Shown: positions 41,747-50,343 of the stretch, piece by piece
Position numbering within the stretch: the first letter of the stretch is position 1
How the letters are laid out: every line of letters begins with the position of its first letter
NCBI RefSeq assembly: GCF_001011035.1
Contig: NZ_CP011492.1
Location: 310,001 to 374,000 of the forward strand
Length of the DNA: 64,000 bases
Origin: Streptomyces sp. CNQ-509
Lineage (GTDB): Bacteria; Actinomycetota; Actinomycetes; Streptomycetales; Streptomycetaceae
Direction of reading: 5' to 3'
Made by a program: the position numbers and the translations under genes
The notes under the pieces: generated by a model
Database searches by the model: none
What the model was told of the DNA's origin: nothing
Seen by the model: the letters and a program-made list of their open reading frames with translations, nothing else

Positions 41747-42570
41747 CGCGCCCCCTTCCGCGGTGGCTTGCCCGTCAGCCACGCCGGCGCCTTCGAAGGA
41801 CCGTCCGCGCTGCGCTCGCCCACGACGACGCGTTCCAGCACCCGCGGCGCGCGGGCGGCCAGCGTCTCGACGTACGCGGCCCGCACCTCCGCAGGCGACC
41901 CGAACCCCGGCTCGTCCGCCAGCCACTCGTCCGGCACCGCGGCCACCACCTCGGTCAGCAGCCCGGCGGTCACCCGTGGCGCCAGCTCCGCCGCCGCGGC
42001 GGCCACGTCCGGGCCGAAGGGGGCGAGTGCGTGGTCGGAGGCGTCGTACGGCTTGTCGGCGGCGGCCGCGGCGGAGGGCCAGTTGTGGTGCCAGATCAGG
42101 GTGGCGCCGTGGTCGATGAGCCACAGGTCGCCGTGCCAGACGAGCATGTTGGGGTTGCGCCACGACCTGTCGACGTTGCCGACGAGCGCATCGAACCACA
42201 CCACGCGGCCGGCTTCCGCGGCATCGACCGGGAAAGCCAGCGGATCGAAACCGAGCGACCCGGGCAGGAAGTCCATCCCGAGGTTGAGCCCCCCGCTGGC
42301 CTTGAGCAGCGCTTGCACCTCCTCGTCCGGCTCGGAACGCCCGATGACCGGATCGAGCTGCATCCCGACCAGATCCGGCACCCGCAGCCCCAGTCGCCGC
42401 GCCAGCTCCCCGCTGACCACCTCGGCGACGAGCGCCTTGCGGCCCTGCCCCGCGCCGGTGAACTTCATGACGTACGTACCGAGGTCATCGGCTTCGACGA
42501 CACCGGGGAGCGACCCACCCTCACGCAGTGGCGTGACGTAGCGGGTCGCGGTGACTTCTCGCAGCATCAT
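41743..42570 (-). CDS. HipA-like kinase family protein
   Basis: A 275-residue protein from ATG 42570 (an adjacent ATG at 42567 is possible). It matches the C-terminal kinase half of HipA toxins: YVMKFTGAGQGRKALVAEVV (ATP-binding Lys), ALVGNVDRSWRNPNMLVWHG (catalytic loop with Asp and Asn) and LWLIDHGATL (metal-binding Asp). It lacks the N-terminal HipA domain and there is no HipB antitoxin next to it; instead DUF3037 follows with an ATGA overlap. The function of this class is not established. Confidence 0.82.
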   Translation of the reverse strand: MMLREVTATRYVTPLREGGSLPGVVEADDLGTYVMKFTGAGQGRKALVAEVVSGELARRLGLRVPDLVGMQLDPVIGRSEPDEEVQALLKASGGLNLGMDFLPGSLGFDPLAFPVDAAEAGRVVWFDALVGNVDRSWRNPNMLVWHGDLWLIDHGATLIWHHNWPSAAAAADKPYDASDHALAPFGPDVAAAAAELAPRVTAGLLTEVVAAVPDEWLADEPGFGSPAEVRAAYVETLAARAPRVLERVVVGERSADGPSKAPAWLTGKPPRKGAR

Positions 42571-42841
42571 CCAAAGCCATCCAACGTTTCCACCTTGCAA
42601 TCGAGGGAGGCGGTCGTGATGCGCCGATTGCCTCCGGCCTCCGGCATGAGGTGAGCATAGTAACTGAGGGTGACGTCGAAGCCGGCGCCCGGCATTTCCC
42701 AGGGAAGCTCCCCTTCACCGGCGAGAACACTTCGGCATGCCGGTCGGGGGCGTCGGCCACCCCTCCCTCAGCAGGTTCGTCGTCGGCGTATGGAAGTAGT
42801 CCATGACGGCCCCCGTCCGCGAACGAAGGGGAGTCGGACCG

Positions 42842-45058
42842 TCAGACCCGGACATGCGCGGCCGCCCAGGAGGTGTGGTCGTACGAGGTGGAGCCGTTGG
42901 CGTCCCGGACGACCAGCCGGAGCAGGCGGACACCGGTGACGTCCACGTCCACCTCCCGCGGCCCGGTGGCCGGGGTGAGCGTGCCGCTCTCGTACAGCAG
43001 GCGGTCGTCACCCCACACCTGCGCGGCCGTCGCGCCGTTCGCGCTCTGGGACGCGGAGAAGTCGTCGATGCCGACGACCGCGGTCATCCGGGTCGCAACG
43101 GCGCCGAGGTGGTAGACGATCTCGGAGGGGGCGTGCACGCCCAGCCCTTTGGCGTAGGTCACCCCGCCGAAGCCGATCGGGGTGCCGTCGCCCGCAGCCT
43201 GGCGGCCGTTGCTGCGGTCCCGCTCCACCGGCCCCCAGCCGTTGCTGGCGGACACCCACTCCAGGTCGCTGAGGAAGCTGTCCCGCCGCGGCGCGGGCGG
43301 TGGCACGGCCACCGTCCGGGACTCGGGGTAGCGCAGGGCGGCACGGCCGTACGCCGCCGTGCCCTCGGCGCGCAGCAGACGCGGGCCCGCGGCGGCGTCG
43401 CCGCGGGCCGGGGTGACCTCGACCGCCGTCCGCAGGACGTCCCCCGGCGGGAGCACGGCGGCGCGGGCCGGCCCGGCGGGGCGCAGCCGCCATCCCGCGG
43501 GCGCGTACAGCCGGATCCCGGCGTCGGTCCAGGCGCGGTCGGAGCCGTTGGCGAGGGTTGCGGTGACGGTGAAGGGCTCACCGGGATAGGCGATTTCGGG
43601 GGACTCGATACGGGTCCCGAAGCGCTCGCGCTCGTACTCCCCGGCCCAGGACGACCGCAGCAGGCCGGTGAGCTCGGCCACCACGCCCGGGCACTCGGCG
43701 GCGACGTCCCTGGTCTCCCCCGGGTCCGCGGCCAGGTCGTACAGCTCGAAGTCCCACGCGGCGTCCGGCACCTCCCGGTCCCGGCCGGGCGCGAACCGCA
43801 CCGCCTTCCAGTCGCGGCGGCGCACGGACTCGGCGAGCCGGAGGATCCGTCCGCCGTCCACCGCGTTGGCGCGCTTCGTGGACCCCGGGTCGTTGCGGTA
43901 CCAGTACAGGTGGTGGTGGACCGGGGCCGGCGCCGGGCGTGCGGCCAGCAGGGACGCGGCGGAGAGCCCGTCGAGGTCGCGCGGCGCCGGGGCCCCGGCC
44001 ACCTCGGCGAGGGTCGGCAGCAGGTCGGTCAGCGGCGTGGGCCGCTCGCTGACGCCGGGCCGTACGGTCCCCGGGCGCCAGGCGATCAGGGGGACGCGTA
44101 CGCCGCCCTCGTAGAGGTTGCGCTTGTAGCCCCGCAGCGGCCCGTTCTCGTCGAAGAGGTCGGGGTCGACACCGCCCTCCTCGTGCGGGCCGTTGTCGCT
44201 GGAGAACAGCAGCAGGGTGTCGCGGTGCACGCCGAGCCGGACCAGGGCGTCCACGACCGCGCCCACCAGCGCGTCCAGCCTGGTGATCTGGGCCGCGTGG
44301 CCCTTGTCCGCCTCACTCCACGGGCGGTCGGCGTACTCGCCCTGGTCGGGGATGTCGCTGGGGGCGTGGGGCACGTTGGGATTGAGCATGAGGAGGAAGG
44401 GCTCGCCGGCGTGGGCGTCGAGGAAGGAGACGGCCCGTTCCTGGAGGAGGTCGATGACGAAGGCGCCGCGCGCGCCGTCGGCGTTCTCGGGGATCTGCTC
44501 CTGCGCGCCGTTGTGCCAGAGGTACTGCGGGTAGTACTGGTGTGCGTGTCCGTGCGTGATGTAGCCGTAGAAGTCCGTGAACCCGCGGGCGTTCGGGTGG
44601 CTCGGCTGGTCCGCCTCCTCGGGCCCGAAACCCCACTTGCCGATGCACGCCGTGCGGTAGCCGCGGCCCTGCAGCACCTCGGCGAAGGTCGTGTCGTCCG
44701 CGGTGAGGGAGCCCTGCGGGCCGCCGAACGGGTTCTCCCGTACCCGCGCGTGCCCCGCGTGCACCCCGGTCAGCGCTGCGCAGCGCGACGGGGCGCACAC
44801 GGCCGCCGCCGAGTACGCCTGGGTGAACCGCAGCCCCTCGGCCGCCAGCCGGTCGAGCCGGGGCGTGCGGACGAGCCGCTGCCCGTACGCGCCGACACCG
44901 CCGTACCCGAGGTCATCGGCGAGGATCACGACGACGTTGGGCCGCCCGCCGCCGCCCTGCGCCGCCGGACTCCGGCCTTCGGCGCGGGCGCTTCCGGGGG
45001 GCAGCGCGGCGAGGCCGAGCGCGGCGGACCCGGCAAGGAAGTGACGACGGCTGGACAC
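42842..45058 (-). CDS. Tat-exported sulfatase with C-terminal NPCBM carbohydrate-binding domain
   Basis: A 738-residue enzyme. A Tat signal (SSRRHFLAGSAALG) is followed by the sulfatase fold: VVILADDLGYGG (metal DD), the formylglycine site CAPSR (Cys88) and IGKWGFG. Its close relatives are N-acetylgalactosamine- or arylsulfatase-like proteins. The last 150 residues (SNGWGPVERDRSNGRQAAGD, GGVTYAKGLGVHAPSEIVYH) form an NPCBM/NEW2 domain that binds galactose-type glycans. It is probably secreted to desulfate a polysaccharide. A GAAGGAG precedes the ATG, and a 9-bp hairpin lies in the leader. Confidence 0.92.
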   Translation of the reverse strand: MSSRRHFLAGSAALGLAALPPGSARAEGRSPAAQGGGGRPNVVVILADDLGYGGVGAYGQRLVRTPRLDRLAAEGLRFTQAYSAAAVCAPSRCAALTGVHAGHARVRENPFGGPQGSLTADDTTFAEVLQGRGYRTACIGKWGFGPEEADQPSHPNARGFTDFYGYITHGHAHQYYPQYLWHNGAQEQIPENADGARGAFVIDLLQERAVSFLDAHAGEPFLLMLNPNVPHAPSDIPDQGEYADRPWSEADKGHAAQITRLDALVGAVVDALVRLGVHRDTLLLFSSDNGPHEEGGVDPDLFDENGPLRGYKRNLYEGGVRVPLIAWRPGTVRPGVSERPTPLTDLLPTLAEVAGAPAPRDLDGLSAASLLAARPAPAPVHHHLYWYRNDPGSTKRANAVDGGRILRLAESVRRRDWKAVRFAPGRDREVPDAAWDFELYDLAADPGETRDVAAECPGVVAELTGLLRSSWAGEYERERFGTRIESPEIAYPGEPFTVTATLANGSDRAWTDAGIRLYAPAGWRLRPAGPARAAVLPPGDVLRTAVEVTPARGDAAAGPRLLRAEGTAAYGRAALRYPESRTVAVPPPAPRRDSFLSDLEWVSASNGWGPVERDRSNGRQAAGDGTPIGFGGVTYAKGLGVHAPSEIVYHLGAVATRMTAVVGIDDFSASQSANGATAAQVWGDDRLLYESGTLTPATGPREVDVDVTGVRLLRLVVRDANGSTSYDHTSWAAAHVRV

Positions 45059-45083
45059 GGCGCAGCTCCTTCACAGAACACAC

Positions 45084-45107
45084 GCCGCCCACGGGCATGT
45101 GGGCGGC
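45084..45107. promoter_or_regulatory. Hairpin in the sulfatase leader region
   Basis: GCCGCCCAC (45084–45092) and GTGGGCGGC (45099–45107) form a perfect 9-bp stem with a 6-nt loop, 26 bp before the sulfatase start. It may be an operator or a leader hairpin. Confidence 0.4.
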
Positions 45108-45361
45108 ATCTCCGTGATCGTGCGTGGTCACAGGGGTGCCAGGCCATACACGGCTTGTGAAGTACCCGTGAAATCCCCCGCCCGGGCGGCGCGTTTGGCG
45201 CTAACCGCGTGACGAACCGTCAGCTACGGGACCGCCGGAACCGCACGTACGGAGCACCGCCAGGAGCTGCTCGGTGTCCGAGGCGCCGGCCATCTGATCA
45301 CGTGGCCCGGGTGGCGTCGGATGCCGGCTCTGGTCCTGTATCCGGGGACCCGGGGCCTTTC

Positions 45362-45545
45362 TCACATGTCGAAGAGTGGGGCGAAGTCGTGCACCATCAG
45401 GTCGGCGCCTTTGAGCTCGGTGGTCGTCTCGGCGTCAAGGATGTCCGCGTGTATCAGGTCGTATCCCTTGTCCAGCGCACGTTTCCTGATGTGGGCTGCG
45501 ATCTCCGGACCCACGTGGTCTTCCCAGCCGGGCGCGCAGGTCGCC
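45362..45545 (-). pseudogene. Unidentified C-terminal gene fragment
   Basis: The minus strand reads CAPGWEDHVGPEIAAHIRKR, then DKGYDLIHADIL and ADLMVHDFAPLFDM, ending at TGA 45362. Residue composition is that of a real alpha/beta protein tail, but there is no start, and upstream sequence belongs to a different protein in another frame. I do not recognise the family. Confidence 0.4.
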
Positions 45546-45906
45546 CCGCCGGCGGAACGCTGGCCTGCTTCGCCTCGGGAGTCGCGATGATGTCGCCGAG
45601 GGCGAACACGCGGGGCTGTCCCGGCAGCCGCAGGTCGGAGGTGACGGTGAGCCGGCCGTCCGGCCGGCGTGCGGTGAGCAGATCGTCGCCGAGGTAGTCG
45701 GTGGCGGGCGGGCCCCCGTAGCAGCGGAACCAGATGTCGGCCGTGAGACGTTCGCCCGATTCCAGTGCCGCGGTGAATGTCGTCGCCTCGCCGGGTTCCG
45801 AGGGGGGCTCCTCGCGCAGCCGGTCGCCGAGGATGACGCGGACGCCCAGGGCGTCGAGTTGGCGGTGCAACTCATTCCGGAACAGGTCCGGGTAGTCGCC
45901 GGGCAC
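45454..45906 (-). pseudogene. NADH-dehydrogenase-like flavoprotein, internal fragment
   Basis: From about 45906 the minus strand reads DYPDLFRNELHRQLDALGVR, VILGDRLREEP, TADIWFRCYG and LPGQPRVFALGDIIATPEAK, typical of the second dinucleotide-binding half of AIF/Ndh-type pyridine-nucleotide oxidoreductases. The N-terminal FAD part is absent and similarity stops near 45560, where another gene tail begins. It is a non-functional internal fragment. Confidence 0.65.
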
Positions 45907-46045
45907 CCGTCAACGGCTCGACGCAGTCACTACCGGCGACGATCTCTCAGGGACCCCGTCAGATGGTCCAGGAAACCGCACTGAGGTAAGGACCTTTCCC
46001 GGACAGCCGGTTCTACACGTATCCGCGAGGCTGTTTGCAGCCGAC

Positions 46046-46618
46046 TCAGCGGTTCGTCGGAGCTGGCGGCGCGACCACTTCGCGCAGCTCGGCGGCGGCC
46101 TGGGCCATGAGCTGAGCGAGGGTGGTGTCCGGCTCGGCCAGCCAGCGGGGCATGGCGCGCCGGTGGATCGCCAGCACCACGTCGATGATGAAGCGTGCTT
46201 TACCGGGCTCGACACCGCGGCGCTCGAGCGCCGGCGCCAGCGCGTCGGCGATGTCGGCGAGCTTGACCAGATCGCGCTCGGCCAGTGCCGGGTTGGCGGC
46301 GATCACTCTTCCCCGGCGCAGCAGGAACTCGCGTGAGCGGAAGACCTCCTCGGCGGTACCCAGTGCGGTCAGCAGCGCCTCGATCGGGGTGAGGCCCGGG
46401 TCGGCCGCCTCGACCTGGGCGACGAGGTGGGCCTCGAGTTCGTTGCCGGCGAAGAGGACTTCCCGCTTGTCGGGGAAGTAGCGATAGAAGGAGCGCTCCT
46501 TCAGGCCGGCGGCGCCTGCGATCTGCGCGACCGAGGTGCGTTCGAACCCCTGCGTCTCGAACAGCTCCAGCGCCGCGCGTTCGAGCCGGCCCTGTGCGTC
46601 GGATTCCCATCGCGGCAT
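46046..46618 (-). CDS. TetR-family transcriptional repressor
   Basis: A 190-residue protein. The N-terminal DNA-binding domain is clear (ALELFETQGFERTSVAQIAG, LKERSFYRYFPDKREVLF). TATCCT lies 7 nt before the chosen ATG (MPRWESDAQGR), again a leaderless arrangement. The divergent oxidoreductase at 46702 is the likely target: the 83-bp gap between them contains two perfect 12-bp symmetrical elements. The inducer is unknown, possibly a quinone or other electrophile. Confidence 0.92.
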   Translation of the reverse strand: MPRWESDAQGRLERAALELFETQGFERTSVAQIAGAAGLKERSFYRYFPDKREVLFAGNELEAHLVAQVEAADPGLTPIEALLTALGTAEEVFRSREFLLRRGRVIAANPALAERDLVKLADIADALAPALERRGVEPGKARFIIDVVLAIHRRAMPRWLAEPDTTLAQLMAQAAAELREVVAPPAPTNR

Positions 46619-46625
46619 ACCCACC

Positions 46626-46631
46626 AGGATA
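46626..46631 (-). promoter_or_regulatory. Candidate -10 box, leaderless TetR gene
   Basis: TATCCT on the minus strand, 7 nt before the ATG at 46618. Confidence 0.5.
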
Positions 46632-46647
46632 CGACAACAGGAGCTGC

Positions 46648-46659
46648 TATCAGCTGATA
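46648..46659. promoter_or_regulatory. 12-bp palindrome, candidate TetR operator site 1
   Basis: TATCAGCTGATA is perfectly symmetrical, 17 bp beyond the apparent -10 box of the TetR gene. It touches the larger inverted repeat at 46660–46691. Confidence 0.6.
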
Positions 46660-46691
46660 CAGTCGATGACAACAGATGCTGTCATCGACTG
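46660..46691. promoter_or_regulatory. 32-bp inverted repeat, candidate TetR operator site 2
   Basis: CAGTCGATGACA (46660–46671) and TGTCATCGACTG (46680–46691) are perfect 12-bp arms around 8 bp. It ends where the ribosome site of the oxidoreductase gene begins, so a bound repressor would block that gene. Confidence 0.7.
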
Positions 46692-46701
46692 GGAGATTGC
46701 T

Positions 46702-47652
46702 GTGAAGGCTCTGCAGTTCGACCGGTTCGGTCCCCCGGACGTGATCGTGCTCCGCGACGTCCCACAGCCGGAGCCGGGACCCGGCCAGATCCGGATCGCC
46801 GTGCGGGCGTGCGGCCTGACACCGGCCGACTGGCACGTCGTCGACGGTCTCCTCGCCGACCATCTGCCGCCGCTGCCGCGCGGGCTCGGCCTCGAGGTCG
46901 CGGGCACCGTCGACGCGCTCGGCGAGGGCGTCACCGGCGTCCAGATCGGCGACCGCGTGTTCGGCCCGGCCACCTTCGACGGCCCGACGGCCGGCGCCGC
47001 CGAGTACGCGCTCATGCCGGCCTGGGCACGCATTCCCGAGGGCGTAACCGCCGAGCAGGCCGCCGCGCTGCCGATGGCGGCCGAGACGGCGTGGCGCGCG
47101 CTCGACGATCTCGGCGTCCAGCCGGATGAGCTGCTGCTCGTCCACGGCGCGGGGACCACCGTGGGTGAGGCGGCGGTGCGCTTCGCGCTGCACCGGGGTA
47201 TCCGGGTGATCGCCACAGCCGGGCCGACTCGGGCCGCCGCCCTGGAAGAGATCGGCGCCCAGGTGACCGCCTACGGCGAGGGCATGGCCGAACGCGTCGG
47301 CGCACTCACCCCGGGCCCCGTGGACCGCGCCCTGGACACCACGCCGACCGGGGGCCGGATCGACCGCGCCGACCAGCCCAGCCCGGCCGGCGGCTCGCTA
47401 CCGACCTTGATCGAGCTGACCGGGGATCCCGACCGCGTCCTCACCGTCTCTGACTTCGCCGCCGCGGCCGAACTGGGCGTCCGGATCACCACCGAGATCC
47501 GCTACGACCAGATGAAGGAGTTCGCCAGGCTCGCCGGCGAAGGCATCCTGGTCGTACCGGTCGCCCGCACCTACACCCTCGACCAGATCCAGGAAGCGGC
47601 CAAGCTCAGCCAATCCCGCCGCCCCGGCGGCAAACTCATGCTCGTCCTGTGA
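46702..47652 (+). CDS. Zinc-independent NADP-dependent oxidoreductase (quinone-oxidoreductase type MDR)
   Basis: A 316-residue medium-chain reductase. GTG at 46702 follows GGGAGA. Motifs: GLEVAGTVDALGEGVTGVQI, GDRVFGPATFDG, AALPMAAETAWRAL and the Rossmann loop LLVHGAGTTVGEAAVRFALH. The cysteine ligands of the structural zinc lobe are absent, as in quinone oxidoreductases. It probably reduces quinones or enones with NADPH in a detoxification role. Two symmetrical elements between it and the divergent TetR gene suggest tight repression. Confidence 0.9.
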   Translation: MKALQFDRFGPPDVIVLRDVPQPEPGPGQIRIAVRACGLTPADWHVVDGLLADHLPPLPRGLGLEVAGTVDALGEGVTGVQIGDRVFGPATFDGPTAGAAEYALMPAWARIPEGVTAEQAAALPMAAETAWRALDDLGVQPDELLLVHGAGTTVGEAAVRFALHRGIRVIATAGPTRAAALEEIGAQVTAYGEGMAERVGALTPGPVDRALDTTPTGGRIDRADQPSPAGGSLPTLIELTGDPDRVLTVSDFAAAAELGVRITTEIRYDQMKEFARLAGEGILVVPVARTYTLDQIQEAAKLSQSRRPGGKLMLVL

Positions 47653-47764
47653 TCACCTTGCCGGCCTGGTCAGCCGAAAGGGGCCCACACAACCCGATGA
47701 TCACACGGTGACCGCACCGTTCCCGGCCAAGGTCCCTACAAGATGGCGAAGTCACACTGGAGTG

Positions 47765-48223
47765 CTAGCTGTCTCCCATGAAGATCCGCTGAAAGTCGGC
47801 GGGGTCTGCGGTCGTGATCTGGTCGGCATCGGGAGGGGTGATCGCCCCCGCGACGCCGAAGTCCCAGAACTCGGTGACCTTCCAGCTCTGACGATTGCCG
47901 GCGGCGTTCTGGATCGCGATCCGGCGCGCTAGGCCCGCGTCGTCCAGCCACACCTCCGTTGGCAGTTCGCGCAGGCGACGGAAGGGTCCTCCCGGCACTC
48001 TGATCCCCGTGGACAGGAGCGCGTCCGCCGCCGCGATATCGACGGTGAGCCGATAGTGAGTGGTGGCGGCGTCACGGATGGTGCCCGTACCGGCCTCAAT
48101 GATGTCCTCACCGGCACCGAACGGGGCATCCAGTGGCCAGAGCGGATCCTGAGGGCCGCGTGGGCCATCCCGGTCACCGTCGGTGAAGGCTAACCAGGAA
48201 TCACCCGAACGCAGACGATCCAC
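47765..48223 (-). CDS. Hypothetical protein fragment (lipoprotein-like C-terminal domain)
   Basis: A 152-codon frame from GTG 48223. It reads like the C-terminal part of LppX/LprG-type lipoproteins: THYRLTVDIAAADALL, then PTEVWLDDAGLARRIAIQ and WKVTEFWDFGVAGAITPPDA. There is no signal sequence, and a stop lies just upstream in frame near 48250, so the N-terminal half is probably missing. It contains a TTA codon (48191–48193). Possibly a pseudogene. Confidence 0.45.
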   Translation of the reverse strand: MDRLRSGDSWLAFTDGDRDGPRGPQDPLWPLDAPFGAGEDIIEAGTGTIRDAATTHYRLTVDIAAADALLSTGIRVPGGPFRRLRELPTEVWLDDAGLARRIAIQNAAGNRQSWKVTEFWDFGVAGAITPPDADQITTADPADFQRIFMGDS

Positions 48224-48396
48224 GCCATTGCAGAGGTCACCGACGACGGGTCACCGGCGCTGACGTCGTACCAGCGCGTGATCATCACCGTCAGGTGAGC
48301 CCGGTGCCCTGGTGATCCATCCGCAGACTGCTACCGCTTCTGGCCCGGACGCTCGGCGTCCCGGTGTCTCTCTGCTGTATCGGGTGCCCTACCGCG

Positions 48397-50343
48397 TCAT
48401 AGTGCGCGGAGTCGGGCAGCGGCGGATGCCGCGAGGTCCTTCGCCATCCCGCAGAGATCCTCGGTGGGGCGCTCGCCGTGGACGTCGAGGCGCACCATCT
48501 CGGCGGCGGTCACGGCATCCTGGCCCTTGTACCTGTGGTGCTCGACAAGTGCGCTGCAGGTGTCGCCTTCGTCGTTCGTCTTGACGACCGTGCGATATCC
48601 GCTGAGTGTGAGGACCGTGCCGTCCTGAGCGGAGCTGGGCTGGTCCCGGAAGAAGCTCACCTCTGCGTCGAGCTCGTCGACGGTGCTGGACCACTCGCAG
48701 CCCCAGTTCGCGATTGCGGCGTCCGGCACGTCGGCCCTGAGGCCGGGAACGACGGACAGCGCGGTGGCGTCGAGGAGTGTGCACGCATTCCCCCAGACGA
48801 GCGAGGTTTGCGGGTAGGCCGATGCACGGCGGGGGATCGGACCGGCGTCGAGGATCTCGGCCGCGCTCGCAGCGGCTCTTTCTGCGACCGTACACAGGGT
48901 CGCGTTGCCGCCGTTCACTGAGCCTTCGCCCATGTTGACGCGGACCTGGACCACCGTTTCCTCGGTGCTGCCGCCGGTGGTGAGCAGCCGGCTGCACTCA
49001 TCGCTCTCCGCCTCGTCTTCGACGATGTTGATCCTCCCGATCGTGCGGAAGGGTTCGGCCCCCTGGGGCGGCGAGCTCTGCAGGAGGCGGATCGACACGT
49101 CGATCCGGGTCTCCTCGTCGACGCCTACCAGCACGTCGCAGCGGTCGAAGTTCCCGTAGTCCACATCCTTGCGGACGTCCTCGCCGGCGAACTGATCGAG
49201 AACGGAGGTGTCGGCGAGGGCACACACGTCCGCCGTGTGCGGGCTGCCGATCAGGGCCCGCGCCCCCGGTTGCCCGCTCTGGCCGTCCTCGGACGCGGGC
49301 TTTCCGTCCTCGCCGTCGCCGCCGAGGATGAAGACGAGCGCCAGGGCCATCACAGCACCGACACCGAGGGCGGCTGCGAGCAGTGGCCGGCGGCGGCGCT
49401 TGGTGAGGGTGTCGAAGTCGGCGGCGTCCCCGAGTGCGGTAGCCGTGTCCTTCGAGGCTCGAGGGCCGGCCGCGGCGACGTCCTCCAGCAGTTGCTTGGC
49501 CTCGGTGGCATCGGGGCGCTGCCGAGGGTTGCGTCGGAGCATGGCGGCGAGCGCGGGGTACAGCGGCCCCACGGCGTCGGGGTCCAACTCGACGAAGCCC
49601 TGCTCGGCCTGTAAGTGCCTCAGACTCCGGGTGTTCTCCCAGGTGTCCGCGTCCTCCGGGCGGCCGGTGCGCTCCCTCTCCCCCGGCTCGCTGCCACGCG
49701 GCGGCGTACCGGTGACCAGGGCGTAGAGGGTGGCCGCCAGGCAGAACACGTCCGATACCGGCCGCGGGACACTGCCTCGGGCCAGTTCGGGAGCCGCGTA
49801 GTCCGGTGTGTAGCTGAAGGGGCCGTTGAACGTGATGGTCTCGCTGCCGCCGACCCGGTAGGCCGCCCCGAAGTCCAGCAACTTCGCGTCACCGCGCCGC
49901 GTGAGGCCGATGTTCGCGGGCTTGACGTCGCAGTGAACGATGCCCTCCTCGTGGAGGGCGACCAGCGCGTCGGCGAGTTGGGACCCGATACGGGCCGCCT
50001 GTTCGGGGGAGACCCGTGGGTGCCGGTCCAGGCCGCCGCCGGGCACATACTCCATGACGAACCAGTACGTCTCCGCGTCTCCCCCGTCACCCTCCGGCGC
50101 CACGGTGACGACGTCGTACAGGGTCACGACGTGAGGATGGTCGCGGAACTTGGCCATGGCCCGCGGCTCGCCCAACAGCCGACGCACCGCTGTCTCGCCC
50201 TCGCCGTCCGTCCGCTCCGGCTTCAGTGCCACGTCCTGGCCCACCACGGTGTCGTGTGCCAGCCACACATCGCCGCCGCGCCCCGCGCCGATGACCTCCT
50301 TGAGGACGTAGCGGTCGGCGAATTCCTCTCCGGAACGCAACAT
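48397..50343 (-). CDS. Membrane Ser/Thr protein kinase with two extracellular Cys-containing repeats
   Basis: A 648-residue PknB-like kinase. Catalytic elements: glycine loop IGAGRGGDVWLAHD, Lys41, HCDVKPAN (Asp139; Cys replaces the usual Arg), DFG (157–159) and APELARG. One transmembrane helix spans about 320–342. The outer part has two related modules, each with a CxL…C pattern (DVCALADTS…FDRCDV and NACTLLDAT…NWGCEW), resembling DUF3558-type domains rather than PASTA. Leu244 is a rare TTA codon (49612–49614), so translation may depend on bldA tRNA. GAGGGGGAG precedes the ATG. The signal sensed is unknown. Confidence 0.9.
   Translation of the reverse strand: MLRSGEEFADRYVLKEVIGAGRGGDVWLAHDTVVGQDVALKPERTDGEGETAVRRLLGEPRAMAKFRDHPHVVTLYDVVTVAPEGDGGDAETYWFVMEYVPGGGLDRHPRVSPEQAARIGSQLADALVALHEEGIVHCDVKPANIGLTRRGDAKLLDFGAAYRVGGSETITFNGPFSYTPDYAAPELARGSVPRPVSDVFCLAATLYALVTGTPPRGSEPGERERTGRPEDADTWENTRSLRHLQAEQGFVELDPDAVGPLYPALAAMLRRNPRQRPDATEAKQLLEDVAAAGPRASKDTATALGDAADFDTLTKRRRRPLLAAALGVGAVMALALVFILGGDGEDGKPASEDGQSGQPGARALIGSPHTADVCALADTSVLDQFAGEDVRKDVDYGNFDRCDVLVGVDEETRIDVSIRLLQSSPPQGAEPFRTIGRINIVEDEAESDECSRLLTTGGSTEETVVQVRVNMGEGSVNGGNATLCTVAERAAASAAEILDAGPIPRRASAYPQTSLVWGNACTLLDATALSVVPGLRADVPDAAIANWGCEWSSTVDELDAEVSFFRDQPSSAQDGTVLTLSGYRTVVKTNDEGDTCSALVEHHRYKGQDAVTAAEMVRLDVHGERPTEDLCGMAKDLAASAAARLRAL

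Noticed and set aside
48397..50343. Kinase suspected of being inactive because HRD is HCD
   Set aside because: The catalytic Asp, Lys41 and DFG are all present. The Arg of HRD is dispensable in many active kinases.
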